DNA of 64,000 bases from Bicyclus anynana (GCF_947172395.1 NC_069094.1:10034292-10098291), one strand, 5' to 3'. Shown: positions 10,392-22,110, counted from the first letter of the stretch. Made by a program: numbers and translations. Notes: generated from the sequence alone by a model not told the origin.

Positions 10392-10480
10392 CATCACCAT
10401 CATCATTATCAGCCGATATACTTCCAAGCACAACGGTATCGAGCCGCCACCATCCAGCGGCTCCCTGCAACTCCCTTGAT
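10392..10480 (-). mobile_element. RTE-type LINE, 3' terminus with deletion
   Basis: CATCATCATTATCAGCCGAT followed by ACTTCCAAGCACAACG and GAGCCGCCACCATCCAGCGG; about 30 bp of the usual sequence between them is missing. Confidence 0.65.
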
Positions 10481-10589
10481 AGTGTACATAATCTTGATAA
10501 TATATAAATGGGAAAGGTTATTTATTCATTACGAAATCTCAGAAACCGCTTGAGTACAAAGATGAAATTTAACAGGGACGTAGTTTATA

Positions 10590-10677
10590 GATAGACGTCC
10601 GCTAGGAAAGGATATTGCGACAGGGCCGGATTAAGGAGGTCTAAATGCGAATGAAGTCGCGGGCGTCTGCTAGTAAT
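10590..10677 (+). mobile_element. Two Helitron 3' ends
   Basis: GACGTCCGCTAGG (about 10593) and ATGAAGTCGCGGGCGTCTGC followed by TAGTAA (about 10650-10676) match the hairpin plus CTAG end of Helitron-A. The bodies are lost. Confidence 0.5.
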
Positions 10678-10911
10678 CAACAAAGTATAACGTTTACAGC
10701 TGGGGATTCGGTGGATACTTGTGTGAAGGGCGGGAGGGATGCACGGGAGGGTGCGAGGGAGACGATAGAAATCGTCTGTAGCTATTAAGTCTGCGAAAAT
10801 TTGATTTTTAAATACTGCTAGCTGTATCATTACAGTCTCCCCTTGAACATGATATACGAGTAGTATACATAATTTGTACCGGAATATTTTTAGTAAAACA
10901 CTTCGCAATAA

Positions 10912-11238
10912 TTTTTTTTTATTCTTTACAAGTTAGCCCTTGACTACAATCTCACCTGATAATAAGAGATGATGCAGTCTAAGATAGAAGCGGGCTAACT
11001 TGTTAGGAGGATGAAAATCCACACCCTTTTTCGGTTTCTATTCATGACATCGTGCCGGAGCGCTAAATCGCTTGGCGGTACGTTTTTATCGGTAGGGTGG
11101 TAACTAGCCAAGGCCAAAGCCTTCCACAAGCCTGACCTGGACCAATTAAGAAAATCTCAATTGACCCAGAACAAGATCGAACCCAGGACCTCTTTTTTGT
11201 AAATCCACCGCGCATACCACTGCGCCACGGAGGCTGTC
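10912..11238 (-). mobile_element. SINE-B, nearly full length
   Basis: Plus strand runs from a T-rich tract and CTTTACAAGTTAGCCCTTGA to CTGCGCCACGGAGGCTGTC; the B box reads GATCGAACCC on plus. Confidence 0.87.
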
Positions 11239-11424
11239 AAAAGCCGTCATTAACATGCATGTCAATGGTTAGAAAAGAAAGAAAAGTTTATCCAGAATAC
11301 AAATTACACAAAGGTAAAAAAAAAAAAAATTTCAATAATTAAAATATTTTACAAATAGGCATGATGTCATCCTAAAAGGGTCTCCACTCAGCATATTGCT
11401 GTGTCGGTGCTTAGGCGCTGACTT

Positions 11425-11572
11425 GTGAAGGAAAAATATCGTGAGGAAAACTGCATGCCTGAGAGTTTTCTCAATTATCTACGTTAGTGAAGTCTGCTAA
11501 TCCGCATTGGGCCTTAGCCTCTAATTCTAAGAGGAGTCTCGTGCTCAAGAAGTCGGTTGTTAATGATGATAA
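11425..11572 (+). mobile_element. SINE-A, 5'-truncated
   Basis: GTGAAGGAAAAATATCGTGA to GTTGTTAATGATGATAATG, with the middle GGTGGACTATTGG lost. Confidence 0.75.
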
Positions 11573-11694
11573 TGACACTGAAAAAGTTACACAAGTAAAC
11601 ATTAATTTACAGATAAACTAATTAGTAGTGTCTTACTGATATATAGTAAGAAACGAGATCAAAAATATATGACTGATGCAAAGTAAAGCTTGTG

Positions 11695-12000
11695 CTATGA
11701 TAGCCCAGTGGATATAACTTCTGCTTCCGATTCCGGAGGGTGTGGGTTCGAATCCGGTCGGGGGCATGCGCGTCCAACTTTTTCAGTTGTGTGCATTTTA
11801 AGAAATTAAATATCACGTGTTTCAAAGCGGTGAAGGAAAAACATCGTGAGATAACCTGCTTACCAGAGAATTTTCATAATTCTCTGCGTGTGTGTAATCT
11901 GCCAATCCGCATTGGGCCAGCGTGGTGTTCTATTGGCCTAACCCCTCTCATTCTGAGAGGAGACTCGAGCTCAGCAGTGATCCGAATATGGGTTGATAAT
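11695..12000 (+). mobile_element. SINE-A, full length (best head)
   Basis: Pol III promoter boxes are intact: A box TAGCCCAGTGG (11701-11711) and B box GGTTCGAATCC (11745-11755). The body and the CTCTCATTCTGAGAGG palindrome follow, ending TTGATAATGATGA. Family D joins it directly. Confidence 0.9.
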
Positions 12001-12002
12001 GA

Positions 12003-12112
12003 TGAAAGTAAAGCCCGCCAACCCGTATTGGAACAGCGTGTTGGATCTAAGCTCTATATGAAACAGAGGTCCAGCAGTGGACTGTTAAAATACGATTGAT
12101 AATGATGAAAAT
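12003..12112 (+). repeat. Family-D tail, joined to SINE-A
   Basis: AGCCCGCCAACCCGTATTGG, ACAGCGTGTTGGATCTAAGC, GTCCAGCAGTGGACTGTTAA and a TTGATAATGATGA end. It parallels the SINE-A 3' half block by block but has its own sequence. Confidence 0.6.
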
Positions 12113-12559
12113 GACGAGTAAAGTTAGATAAAGAAATTCATAAAACATGACACCAAATAGATTCACCCGACTTTGTCATTCTGGTGGTGCCGTTATTATT
12201 TGAAATATGTAGGTAGAAGAAGGTATTTATAGATATTTTCGGAGTGAAACCGGGTGGCGGTCGAGGGTCCTAAGATTTATGGCAGAGCGGGAGAGTCCCA
12301 TCTAACTGGACTCCTTCGGGGTGTGGGACAAGTTATGAGATGATCTATTATTTATAATAATATTTATTGATCCTGAACGATTTATGGAGGGTAGACGTAA
12401 AAGACCCATCATGTAATGTGCTAATGCAATGGCAAAAATTTTATTTGTAAAAGGAGGCGCTAAAAACTGAAGAACACCTTTTTACCATCCACAATTAATT
12501 TGTTCGAACTCAGCATGTTGTTGCCATTCTGTTGTTTTTTTTTTACTTTTAATGTTCAA
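12113..12559. other. No gene recognised
   Basis: A moderately GC-rich stretch at 12238-12330; otherwise AT-rich and unrecognised. Confidence 0.4.
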
Positions 12560-12870
12560 TCCTACTAATATTATAAACGCGAAAGTTTGTATGGATGTTT
12601 GGATGTTTGTTACTCTTTAACGCTGCTACTACTGAAGCGATTAGGCTGCAATTTGGAATGGAAATAGATTTTACTCTGGATTAACACATAGGTTACTTTT
12701 TATCCCGGAAAAATCCATGGTTTCCCGAGATTTACGAAAATTGATGATTTTGATGATATGAATGTTTGTTACTCTTTCACGCCTCGACTACTGAAGCAAA
12801 TTAGCTAAAAATTAGTATTGAGATATATTATAGCCTGGATTAACACATAGGCTACTTTTTATCCCATTAT
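12560..12870 (+). mobile_element. Helitron-A with internal tandem duplication
   Basis: Begins A|TCCTACTAATATTATAAACG and carries the body module (TTTGTTACTCTTT... to GGCTACTTTTTATCCC) twice, at about 12605-12712 and 12767-12868. The 3' hairpin and CTAG are missing. Confidence 0.75.
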
Positions 12871-13918
12871 CCCATATCCATATATTATAATTTATATCAA
12901 TAGTATAGTTGTTAATGTAATATTTGTCTAGGTACTGTTAATAAGAACCGCCGTAAAAATTACATCTTTTATATAACACCTATATTAATAGGTTAGAGAA
13001 ATCATTGTTGCGTCGAATATTGTCGTTCACAATACACCAGGAACTCGTTGCATTATGTAAAAAAGTCTCTTAATTAAATGCTGTCAACATTTTCTGCAGA
13101 AGAAGCTTAATTACATTATTAACAAAGTGAACTAATTAAGGCTATGTAGTATTTGTTAAGTTACGTCGTAGTCACTAGTCTTCACTACATAAATCTGGAT
13201 TATTTATTTAAAATTAACACGAGAACTTATTCACACACTGCAGTACTTGTGTAAATGTCTATGAAGTACAAGATGAACGTCTGAAAATTACAACTTTGGC
13301 TCATTTATAGACACTGACAATAGGGATGATGACAGTTTTTTAAATTGTATATAAATTAAGAGTATACTAATAGCAAAGCAATTTTGTAAAAGTAACAGGG
13401 TATCTGCGATCATTACTTTCGGAGCTACATCCCTGAAAAACGCTCCATACAAAATGGTACGATTTAGTGACGTCGTTGGCTCGCTGATCGTTAGGTTTGT
13501 ATGGGTGTTCAAACAAAATTACTTATATCTTTGTTATTTGTGCGTTTATGTTTATAGTTCATTTATTAAAAAATGTCACATTTAATGTAAGGAAGCTAAA
13601 ACTGTATGAATTTTCATCTAATTACGATAAAAAAATTAATAGATTTTGAAATTTTTTAATCTTATTATATATTTTGCAAATATCCAGACAATCTTTGCTT
13701 TTCATGTATAAATTAGTTAACCTGACCTTATTTACCCGAATGTATCATAAAAATCAATATGTTCAAACCTAGTCATCATCCCCATTATTAGTCGATTTGT
13801 AGGAAGAAATAAGTTATGTTTTCTACGTGTTGTTGTGTTTATGACTATGAAAAAAAGAAGATGACGAAACATTCAAGAACTTTTATTAAGCGAATCCTGA
13901 CAACTTTAACAGTATAGT
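12871..13918. other. No gene recognised
   Basis: AT-rich. The 74-residue minus-strand frame at 13288-13512 has no domain. Confidence 0.45.
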
Positions 13919-14195
13919 GAAGCATTTTTAATGATATAAGCAAGCGCTTTTAACTGCAATCACGCCTGAAGCAATGATGCAGCCTGTGATGAACCGCGCT
14001 TGCCTAGAATATGCCTATTCACTCTTGACTTAAGCTACCCACATAGGTAATAGGTAATAGAGAAAAAAGGAAGCTGGGAGGGTATTCCATATCTTTGTTG
14101 TGGCGCATATGAGGAACCACGCTAATACGCGTCTAAGGTATGTTTACAACGTAGCGTTCAACGTAAATCTCTTGCGGGGAAGCATTTCTATGCTA
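13919..14195 (-). repeat. Unclassified interspersed repeat relic
   Basis: AAGCGCTTTTAACTGCAATC, GCGCTTGCCTAGAATATGCC and GCTGGGAGGGTATTCCATAT have the composition of lepidopteran interspersed repeats. I did not find a second copy in this window, so the call is tentative. Confidence 0.35.
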
Positions 14196-14656
14196 TCACT
14201 GCCACCAAGCACCACTGTTGTGCTCCAGTCTAAAGAGATAAGGTTGTCCTTAAAATTACAGACACATTAGGCTTAATACCTAGACTGTGGATTGACTAGT
14301 ACAATGAAGTATTGAAGGAAATGTCCCTTGCATGCGCTGCGAAGTTACACTCGGTTATGTGGGCTACATACCTTCAGTTTTAACTGCGCAGTTTTATCGT
14401 ATGGAAATTTCAATTAAAATTATTAGACAAAACTGTACTGTTCTCAGTTTTGCCTACACACGGACAATTTAACTTAACAGTTAAAACTGCAGGTCTATTG
14501 CTCGTATTACAGGCAATGTTTTTCCACTTAAACTCATTCCGTGTACTAAGTATTAAAAAATATCAGCTTAATAGGTTGAAGATATCTACTTCAAAATTAA
14601 GTTAAAACAATCCACCGTAACATACATACTCGTACATTGCAAGTTAAACAAAAGCT
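14196..14656. other. No gene; small inverted motif pair
   Basis: CAGTTTTAACTGCGCAGTTT (about 14376) and TTAACAGTTAAAACTGCAG (about 14474) are inverted with respect to each other; a MITE is possible but no clear ends were found. Confidence 0.3.
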
Positions 14657-14798
14657 TTATGCCAGTTTCTTCATCGTAAGTAACAGTCAAAGTAACAGTA
14701 AGCAAAAGTGACGGTCTTAGTCACGGAAAAATAAAGTCTTCTTTACTTCTTACTACTTTTACTGTTACTTTATTTTTTACATGAAGAAACTGGCTGCA
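14657..14798. mobile_element. MITE with GCCAGTTTCTTCAT ends
   Basis: Perfect 14-bp terminal inverted repeats at 14661-14674 and 14781-14794. Inside, AAGTAACAGTAA and ACTGTTACTTTA continue the inverted symmetry. Length about 140 bp. Confidence 0.65.
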
Positions 14799-15261
14799 AG
14801 TCTACAGATTTAAATAGTTATGCTTTGTAGTGAAAACGTGACTTCAATGAAACAATTGAAAGGTTGTTCATTTTAGTCGAAAAGCTTGTCACTCGGACCG
14901 AATCTGAATTCGGTACGTCTCACACCCTTGCACGCTAAGGGCAACTCATTTCACCGCCCGGGACTATCTACGTTTCAAGATATTTTTCTTTGTAATGCTA
15001 TTGTTAAAGAGATTGCTGAAACATATTCGTAAATAAGGCACATTACATGGAAGCTGCAACGTATAATTTCATAATATTTAAAGCTATGCTTAAGCTTTGT
15101 TATCATATATTTGTTTTTTTTTATATTACCTTAACCGAATTATATTATCTGTTTAGTTAAATCGTATTTGTATAGTGTAAGTTTTAACTGTACAATTTTT
15201 TCTTATTGGTTAGATAAAACTGTACAATTAAGAGTCACAGACATTTTTTGAAGTGTATTCT
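14799..15261. other. No gene recognised
   Basis: AT-rich; no signal beyond a repeated AAAACTGTACAATT-like motif near 15190 and 15220. Confidence 0.4.
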
Positions 15262-15425
15262 TACGAAATAGTTACGTGTTTTGTTGTATTCTTTTTCTTT
15301 TTTTCCTTTTTATAGGCGATATGGTAATATCGTCAACTTGTATCCGTTTCTAAAATAGCCTGCGATTGCCAGACCTTTGTCATTTTGTAAAACGGAAAGT
15401 TTGTCAGCCCAAACTCCAAGGACCA
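15262..15425 (-). repeat. Family-G-containing repeat, copy 1
   Basis: ACGAAATAGTTACGTGTTTT through GATTGCCAGACCTTTGTCAT to CAGCCCAAACTCCAA. The 16033-16175 copy has the same order of blocks. Confidence 0.6.
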
Positions 15426-15455
15426 TATAAACCAACAATAAATATGGTTATATAA

Positions 15456-15497
15456 AATTATATATCCATTTTAAATATTTTAAAATGGATATATAAT
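15456..15497. repeat. 18-bp inverted repeat
   Basis: AATTATATATCCATTTTA and its complement are separated by a few AT bases; flanks continue the symmetry with one indel. It may be the end of a MITE. Confidence 0.5.
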
Positions 15498-15499
15498 TT

Positions 15500-16032
15500 A
15501 TATTAAATTTGAAAAAAAAAAACAATAAATATGTACATGTATTTAGTAGACTTTAGCAAACTTAGTTTTACAAATAATATAATTGCACACTATAATTAAA
15601 TACAAAGACGGACATTGTACGACTTTTTTTTAATAAACTTGTAGTAACCTTGAAAACCAGCAGACCGTTGAGTCTTGAGGCATAATAAATCAAAATGGCA
15701 CCTATTTGCTGACTCTACGTCGACACAGCGTCGTAATTAAATCATTTTATCTCGAAAATAAAAAATAAATATATCAGAAACAAGTTCATTTAATTTGTAC
15801 GCACGTTTTGATCGATGGAGTGCTACCGGCGTTACAGATTACATGGGTAGACACTACCTACCAGAAATTATATCATTATTATGCAAGTAATGCATAATCT
15901 TGCGCCGATCTTTCGAAGCGTAAGCCGATGTACCAGTTATGTACCCGTTAAATTACATCAAAATCTTGTATGTTTATTAATTTCTTTATTAGGTGTCATC
16001 GTGCGGTGGAATTAATTAGAATCTTTTTACCA
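15500..16032. other. No gene recognised
   Basis: AT-rich; nothing recognised. Confidence 0.4.
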
Positions 16033-16175
16033 GTTACGAAATAGTTACGAGTTTTGTTGTATTATTTTTTTTATTTACTTTGTAAAACCAACTTGTGCCC
16101 ATTTCTACGATAGCCTGTGATTGCCAGACCTTTGTCATTTTATAAAACGGAAAGTTTATCAGCCCAAACTCCAAC
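16033..16175 (-). repeat. Family-G-containing repeat, copy 2
   Basis: ACGAAATAGTTACGAGTTTT, TGTGATTGCCAGACCTTTGT and CAGCCCAAACTCCAA, as at 15262-15425 but shorter in the T-rich middle. Confidence 0.6.
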
Positions 16176-16239
16176 TATAGGTAACTGTAGAGTTTGAACC
16201 TTAGTTGCTTTGGTAGGTAACAAGAAATCAAAATGGATT

Positions 16240-16362
16240 TATAATTCAAGTAGGGTTACTTTACAAGTGTGTTTGAAAAGTTCGACTATTTGTAAAGACT
16301 ATACCACCAGTTTGAAAGCCAGAAGAAGAGCTGGAAATAAACTCAACAGTTGTTCTTTACAA
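16240..16362 (+). repeat. Family-F repeat (LINE-like 3' end)
   Basis: ATTCAAGTAGGGTTACTTTA, CTATACCACCAGTTTGAAAG and AACTCAACAGTTGTTCTTT. Two more copies occur at 30540-30660 and 53311-53447, all on plus. Similar sequences are common in lepidopteran genomes; its class is uncertain. Confidence 0.55.
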
Positions 16363-17102
16363 TGTTTATTATCATTATATATTAGGTACGACAAACCTCC
16401 ATATTCTATAATTTAATGCGTATTATATTTTCTTTAGTGAACCATGAGAAATTATGTCACCAGACACTTAACTTCATGACAAGCCTTCAAAAACTCCGTA
16501 GAAGATTAAACTTTTAGACAAAGGAGCATAGGCTGAAAAATTTCAACTAGTGTGAAATAACCAAGGTGCTATCATAAGCTCTCGTTTTAAAAGACAAGGA
16601 CCATATAAACGTGCGATTTTAAAATGACTAAGAATCCATATTCCTAATAAACTTAGTAAAAATTCTACTAACTACTTGATATCAAAATCCTCAATACCAG
16701 ATGTAAGTTCAAACTCCAAAAGTGCACCGTGACTGATACAATTCTCGTATGTTCCACAATTCAAAATTGGTTGTAAAAAATTTTACCTGATGTTCGTAAC
16801 GGAAAGGGCCATTGCCACGTGCGGCGAGGTTGCAGCTTGTGTCGTCATTATTGAACATGTTTTTTCCCATGCCTCCTTCGACATGTTGTGTTTGAACAGC
16901 CTATTGAGGATCATTGTTTTGACATTGATAACGTACAATAAATTAATAAAAATTAAAAAAAAAATGTGTAAACTTTTACACAAATGTTGTACCAATCAGT
17001 GTTTAAGAATATTTGCTTATTCAAATTAATACTAAGTTTTATGTCGGTAGTGCGGTACTAAAATTCGTTGAGGAGTACCCACATGAGAAGATTATCCTGG
17101 CG
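16363..17102. other. No gene recognised
   Basis: AT-rich. Frames at 16783-17029 on both strands overlap each other and show no domain. Confidence 0.45.
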
Positions 17103-17340
17103 GTTTTTTTAATTCTTTACAAGTGAGTTCTTGATTACAATCTCACCTGATGGTAAGTGATGATGAAATCTAGCTTAGGAAAAGGATAAAAGCCAAATTC
17201 TTTTCGGTTTCTACACAATATCGTACTGAAACGCTAAATCGCTTGGCGGTACGTACTTGCCGATAGGTAACTTAAAAAAAACGGACGAAACTTCCTACCA
17301 GCCAGTCCTGAACCAATTATGAAACAATCAATCGGCTGTA
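17103..17340 (-). mobile_element. SINE-B, diverged and head-truncated
   Basis: CAATCTCACCTGATGGTAAG, AAATCGCTTGGCGGTACGTA and AGCCAGTCCTGAACCAATTA on plus; the tRNA head is not preserved. Confidence 0.78.
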
Positions 17341-18107
17341 GCATCAATTATACGATCGTCATCAACATCAATTCAAATCACGTTTTACTATAAAAATTAA
17401 AAGTACATATCCAAAAATCCAAAATTGCATATCCTTACAACTACAACTACTACTACCATTAAACTAAACTACTAGACCATTAAAGAATACCCTCTGCTGC
17501 GGCATCAAGTTACTTACTCGTACATCTATTTTTTTTATACCAGAACTCAAGCATGAAAAATCAGCAAGTGATTTAAATATCGCATTGAAAATTAAACTCA
17601 AAGATATACGAGGATAATTACTATGATCCATAACTGAGAAATGAAATTAAATTTATGTAGAAAATTGGCTATTTTGAGCATTTCAAAATTTTTCCATCTC
17701 AAAGTAACCAGTAGTATCAAAGTCATTTTTGTATCCAACTAACCGAATGAATATCAACTAGCATCAACACTTGAACAAAAGGTTCCGTCGTGGCTATAAT
17801 TTAATAGTTTTAACATGAATACTTTTGATGCGTTACGGGTGCAACATTCCAATGCTATTCCTTAATTTGTGGTCCTTTCTTTCTGCTATGGATTTTTTGC
17901 CGTCAGTTGAGGGTGGCGGTGTGTTTTGTGAGGGTTTTTTGTTGGAACTCCGATAAAAGAAGCCCTAACGGGACACGGTGCTCCGAATTCTATGATGGCA
18001 CAATGATTGTCTGTATCGGCGAACGCTATACCGATCTTTTATCTTACTTCATCCGGTAGCTAGAAATTACTAATCATATCTACTCGTATATCTATGGATT
18101 TATCATT
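17341..18107. other. No gene recognised
   Basis: AT-rich; a G/T-rich patch at about 17895-17945 is unexplained. Confidence 0.4.
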
Positions 18108-18213
18108 ATCATTACTTTAACATCCCACTACAGAGCCTCCCTTTTATTTAGTTCACGGGATTTGGAGCTTAGACTCACCACGCTTCTCCAATGCGGTTTG
18201 GCGGGCTATTTTT
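18108..18213 (-). repeat. Family-D tail
   Basis: Minus strand: AGCCCGCCAAACCGCATTGG, AGAAGCGTGGTGAGTCTAAG, CTGTAGTGGGATGTTAAAGT. Same block order as 12003-12112. Confidence 0.6.
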
Positions 18214-20584
18214 ACATTATATTTACTTTATCTATAAAACTTGCACATTAAACTAAGAAATTTTAAAAAAGCCTGTTTCAAGAAGCATTTTGGTTTATTA
18301 TTTCTTCATTGTTCAAATAACGCTAATTATAACCTCTGTTATAACAAACAAACATTAAAGTCAAAAAGACAAGAACTTTGTATGCGACTGGTTTGGGATC
18401 TGTATTATGAAAAATATTTTACTAGAGTTTGGCTAATGAGAGATTTTGCCTGAATTTTCCTGCCAAATTCAAAAAAATCGGAGAAAGTTCTCATAGTTAT
18501 AATGCAAATATTGAAATAACTGAGTTTAATACTTATATTATAAAGCAATGTTTTCAAAAAACAAATTAATAATTTAAACAAATTATGAAAACGCTCGATA
18601 TTTTTTATTTTTTTAAATGATTTTTTAAATTTGGCGTTTTTTTTTTTAAATATTTATTTTAATATCATTACGATTTTATTTTCAGGTACCCAATTTACAA
18701 ATATTATACTTCTGATTTTTTTTGTTAATTTTTATTATAAACTAAGAACGGAAGATGCAGACAATTAGGTAAATAATATATCAAACCAAAGATCTGTAAA
18801 TATTTAAGAACTACAAGTAATAAACTAAAAAAAATATACAAAAATACATTTTTACTTTAGAGGCAAACGTAGTACGAGGGTAACATTTATGAAACAGTAA
18901 AGTGATAAAAACATTCCGAATGACTTAGATGAATCCAACGATGAAACAAATACCTTTTAAGATTTATCCTACCCAGTACCCATTCCGGAAAATTAAAGTA
19001 TCCCGAGGGATGTATAACAGTGTCGCAGAAAAAAGAATCTCTTTGTAATCGGAAGTATCTATTTTATTTCTTTGTACCTATCATAATGGTTTCTTTCCTC
19101 CATTGTGGCGATTGCTTATCTGTTAAGTTATGAAAAAGTCGAAAATATTTTTCATTTCGATACGAAAATATTAATTACGATATGTTTAATATTTAGAAAA
19201 TTTTGTTTAAAACGAAAATAAGTTACAATAGTAACGAAATGTTATTAGGGGGTTTGTAAAACCATAATGTTGGGAGTTTATAAATCGAAAAATGCAAGAT
19301 TTATATTATGAACACGAGAGTTTTAAAAACCACAACCACGAGCGTTTTGTACCTAACTCTATGTAATGTAAAGTAACAAAAAAATTAAACAAAACAATTA
19401 TATACTAATTACATAAACTGCTTCGATGAATTACCGGTAATGCCAAAATTATAACTTAAGACGAACGCACATGTGCCATATAACATAATATCAAAGAGTT
19501 CGCCTGTTTATGAGTTGTTTTTTTCATCTATAAAATACTTAGGTATCTATCTATATTATTCGTCTATTACTTTCTTTGTCTACGGTAGGGTTTAGTCAAA
19601 ACCATCATGAATAGTATATAATTATATGATATTAATTATATATTTTTTAGGTTAATTGTTTTCATTGATTTACATTGTAAGTACTCGTATTATGTCTTAG
19701 TTCCGAGTTCATTATTCTCAGCGCCGCCCTAAATAGCGAGACTGCAACTTAATAGTTTTTGGGAAACGCTCCATCGGCTGCGGGATATCGGTCTGAAAAT
19801 AGCTGCAAGCTCACGAATACACGAAGTGATTGCCCTTCTATAGTTATTTCTAGTCATCGTTTCTTTCTATTCGGGTGTAAGGATGTTTATATGGAATGCG
19901 CTGCAGTCTAGATACTGGGGTGTGACCCTCCTGTAACGTGCTGTGATAGATAGCTACGCATATGACTAAATGATATAGCGATTGTTAATTGGCTATGATT
20001 GCTGTTTATTATGTAAAAAGTGTCTGTCAATGATTACCACATGAAGCCAATGGCATGTCTTTCAAGAATTTCAAAGTGTTTATTAAACGCAAGCTTCTAG
20101 GAAAGTCTTATTATAAAAATGATAATGATAAAAAAAAACTTGGTGTTGAACTGAACTATACGTCTGTTCTACTACTCCTATTTATGTTTGTAAAATGGTG
20201 ATAAACAAAAAAATAAACCTTGGCTGAGTTTGTTGTGGGCTTTTCTCGAACCAAGGCACGTTTGAAAACCTCGTATATTTAATTTTAAATTTTCGACTAT
20301 AATTAACACCAATTAAATGACATAACTTGACGTTTCAAAAGTGCTTTAACGAAGCTAAATTAAAATAAATAAATTTTGAATTTATGAATTTTTTGAATTT
20401 TTGTTTAACTACATTGATGTTAAATATTCTTATTTTGGTTCTTTGAATAATGCATTACATGGGTAGGAAAAATTATTATTAAACGTTTTACGTCCCTAGT
20501 TTTAGATCGTAAAATAAAGCTTTAATATTAATTGTCAAGCTTTAAAGTGGATATAAAATATTTGCTGAAAATATAAGGAGCGCG
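18214..20584. other. No gene recognised (2.4 kb)
   Basis: Long AT-rich stretch with homopolymer runs. The 70-residue frame at 18241-18453 has no domain. A less AT-rich part at 19720-19960 is not recognisable. Confidence 0.45.
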
Positions 20585-20645
20585 CCTGATATTAGCGCGT
20601 TCAACCAAACAAACAAACTCTTCTGCTATAGAATATTAGTATAGA
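20585..20645 (-). mobile_element. Helitron-C 5' end fragment
   Basis: TTAGCGCGTTCAACCAAACA followed by AACTCTTCTGCTAT and ATTAGTATAGAT on plus is the 5' end of Helitron-C read in reverse. Confidence 0.6.
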
Positions 20646-20985
20646 TTAAATTAATTGATATTATCATAAGTATAGATAGGTATATACAATGTTTTTTATA
20701 TATTTAATTAACACAACATAAATATTGCGTCGAAAAAAGACAAATTGTAAAAGCAAGTTAATTAGATGTCTTGCGCAAGGATAAGTATTTAGTCAGATCT
20801 CTCCCGCTGTTAGTGTAAACCGGTTTGATTTATTTGTTGGCAAAACTTCGGCGTCCCTTGGAAGGTGTAAGGAATTAAGGATGAATACTATTTTAAGACA
20901 TACAATATTGAAATGTTAATGCATGTTTATTTATTTTGTGTAATTGGTTTTGTTTTCTAAGTATTTGCGGTAAGCTCCATAACTG
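20646..20985. other. No gene recognised
   Basis: AT-rich; nothing recognised. Confidence 0.4.
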
Positions 20986-21255
20986 TGAGTACGTGACAGC
21001 CCAGTGGATTCGATTCGGAGGGCGTAGGTTCGAATTCAGTCAGGGCAAGAAGGTCCGCGGCATGCACCTCCACCTTTTCAGTTATGTGCATTTTAAGAAA
21101 TTAAATATCACGTGTCTCAAACACTGAAGGAAAAACATCGTGAAGAAACCTGCTTACCTGAGATTTTCCTTAATTCTCTACGTGTGTGAAGTCTGCTAGT
21201 CCACATCGGGCCAGCGTGGTGAACTATTGGCCTAACCACTCTCATTCTAATGACC
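20986..21255 (+). mobile_element. SINE-A, full length with small changes
   Basis: GTGACAGCCCAGTGGATTCG lacks the usual TATGACCTCTGCC block. The B box is GGTTCGAATTC. A 15-base insertion lies near 21050. Body and tail are otherwise standard, stopping at CACTCTCATTCTAATGACC. Confidence 0.85.
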
Positions 21256-21506
21256 ATAACTGCAGTGGAGGGGTATAGAGCGAGCGCAAGTTATACCAAA
21301 ATAGAGTCCAATGGCTTGAAGAACGTTAGAAGGAAAACGAACGATTCCAGCTATTGTTCTATAAGCCATTTCGATTCTAGATTGTTCTTATGTTCTAAGA
21401 ACAACTACTATGAAACTCTGGGGCTTTTTTACTGGCACCCGTTTGTGCGTGGTTGATTCATGCACGAATGATTAACAAGTTGAGGACATTGTCTTTGCTC
21501 GCGATT

Positions 21507-21625
21507 TAAAAAGTTTTTTTTTTTAATATTTGCCATACCTTTTAAATATCTCCAATATTCCCATTCCCTTTGAAGTAGTCGGGAAAGACTTTATTAGAAG
21601 TGGATACGACTATAGTCCAGTCCGG
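21507..21625 (-). mobile_element. SINE-C, 3' part
   Basis: Plus strand: a T-tract, TATTTGCCATACCTTTTAAA, ATATTCCCATTCCCTTTGAA, GGGAAAGACTTTATTAGAAG. The same order as 47757-47935; tRNA head absent. Confidence 0.6.
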
Positions 21626-21994
21626 CAGCTTTATCTACTATTGACCTACTTAGGCTTTGACTACAAAATACAAATTAAAGGTGTTACTAGCACCATCGAA
21701 AAAAGCGACTTTCCGTCCGAAAGGAACTCCCTTTTACTCAATCCGAGGAAGGTCCAATTTGTGGGCATCCATTAGAATTGACAATATTTACCTTAATTGA
21801 TACACTAGGCCGTCGCATAAAACCATAACAATATAATACAGATAATGCGGATATTCGCGAGGGCCTTGAAAAGTAAATTTTAATTACAGGCTTCGCTTGT
21901 GGCTGTCCGTAAAATGGAGTCTAAATAGGGCAGAGAAATGGGAAGCTACCTAATTGTAAATTAAAAAGTTCGCGGAGTTACGACACCACAGTCC
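21626..21994. other. No gene recognised
   Basis: The 81-residue frame at 21530-21775 starts inside the SINE-C fragment and is not credible as a gene. Confidence 0.4.
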
Positions 21995-22110
21995 ACAATG
22001 ACACCCCACCGGGTGGGGGGAGCAACCCCGGCGCGCCGCCCCGCGCCCGCCGCCCCGGCCAGAGGGGGTGCAGACACCCGTGGAAAGCGTGTGACATTTT
22101 GTTTTAAAAT
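21995..22110. other. Very GC-rich patch
   Basis: 22020-22075 is about four-fifths G+C (GGCGCGCCGCCCCGCGCCCG), with self-complementary G and C runs. A plus frame of 66 codons (21998-22198) is Ala/Pro/Arg-rich and has no domain. Candidate CpG-rich first exon or promoter, unproven. Confidence 0.3.

Noticed and set aside
11695..11770. tRNA gene
   Set aside because: The A and B boxes are good, but the sequence continues into a SINE body and recurs many times; it lacks a proper cloverleaf acceptor end.
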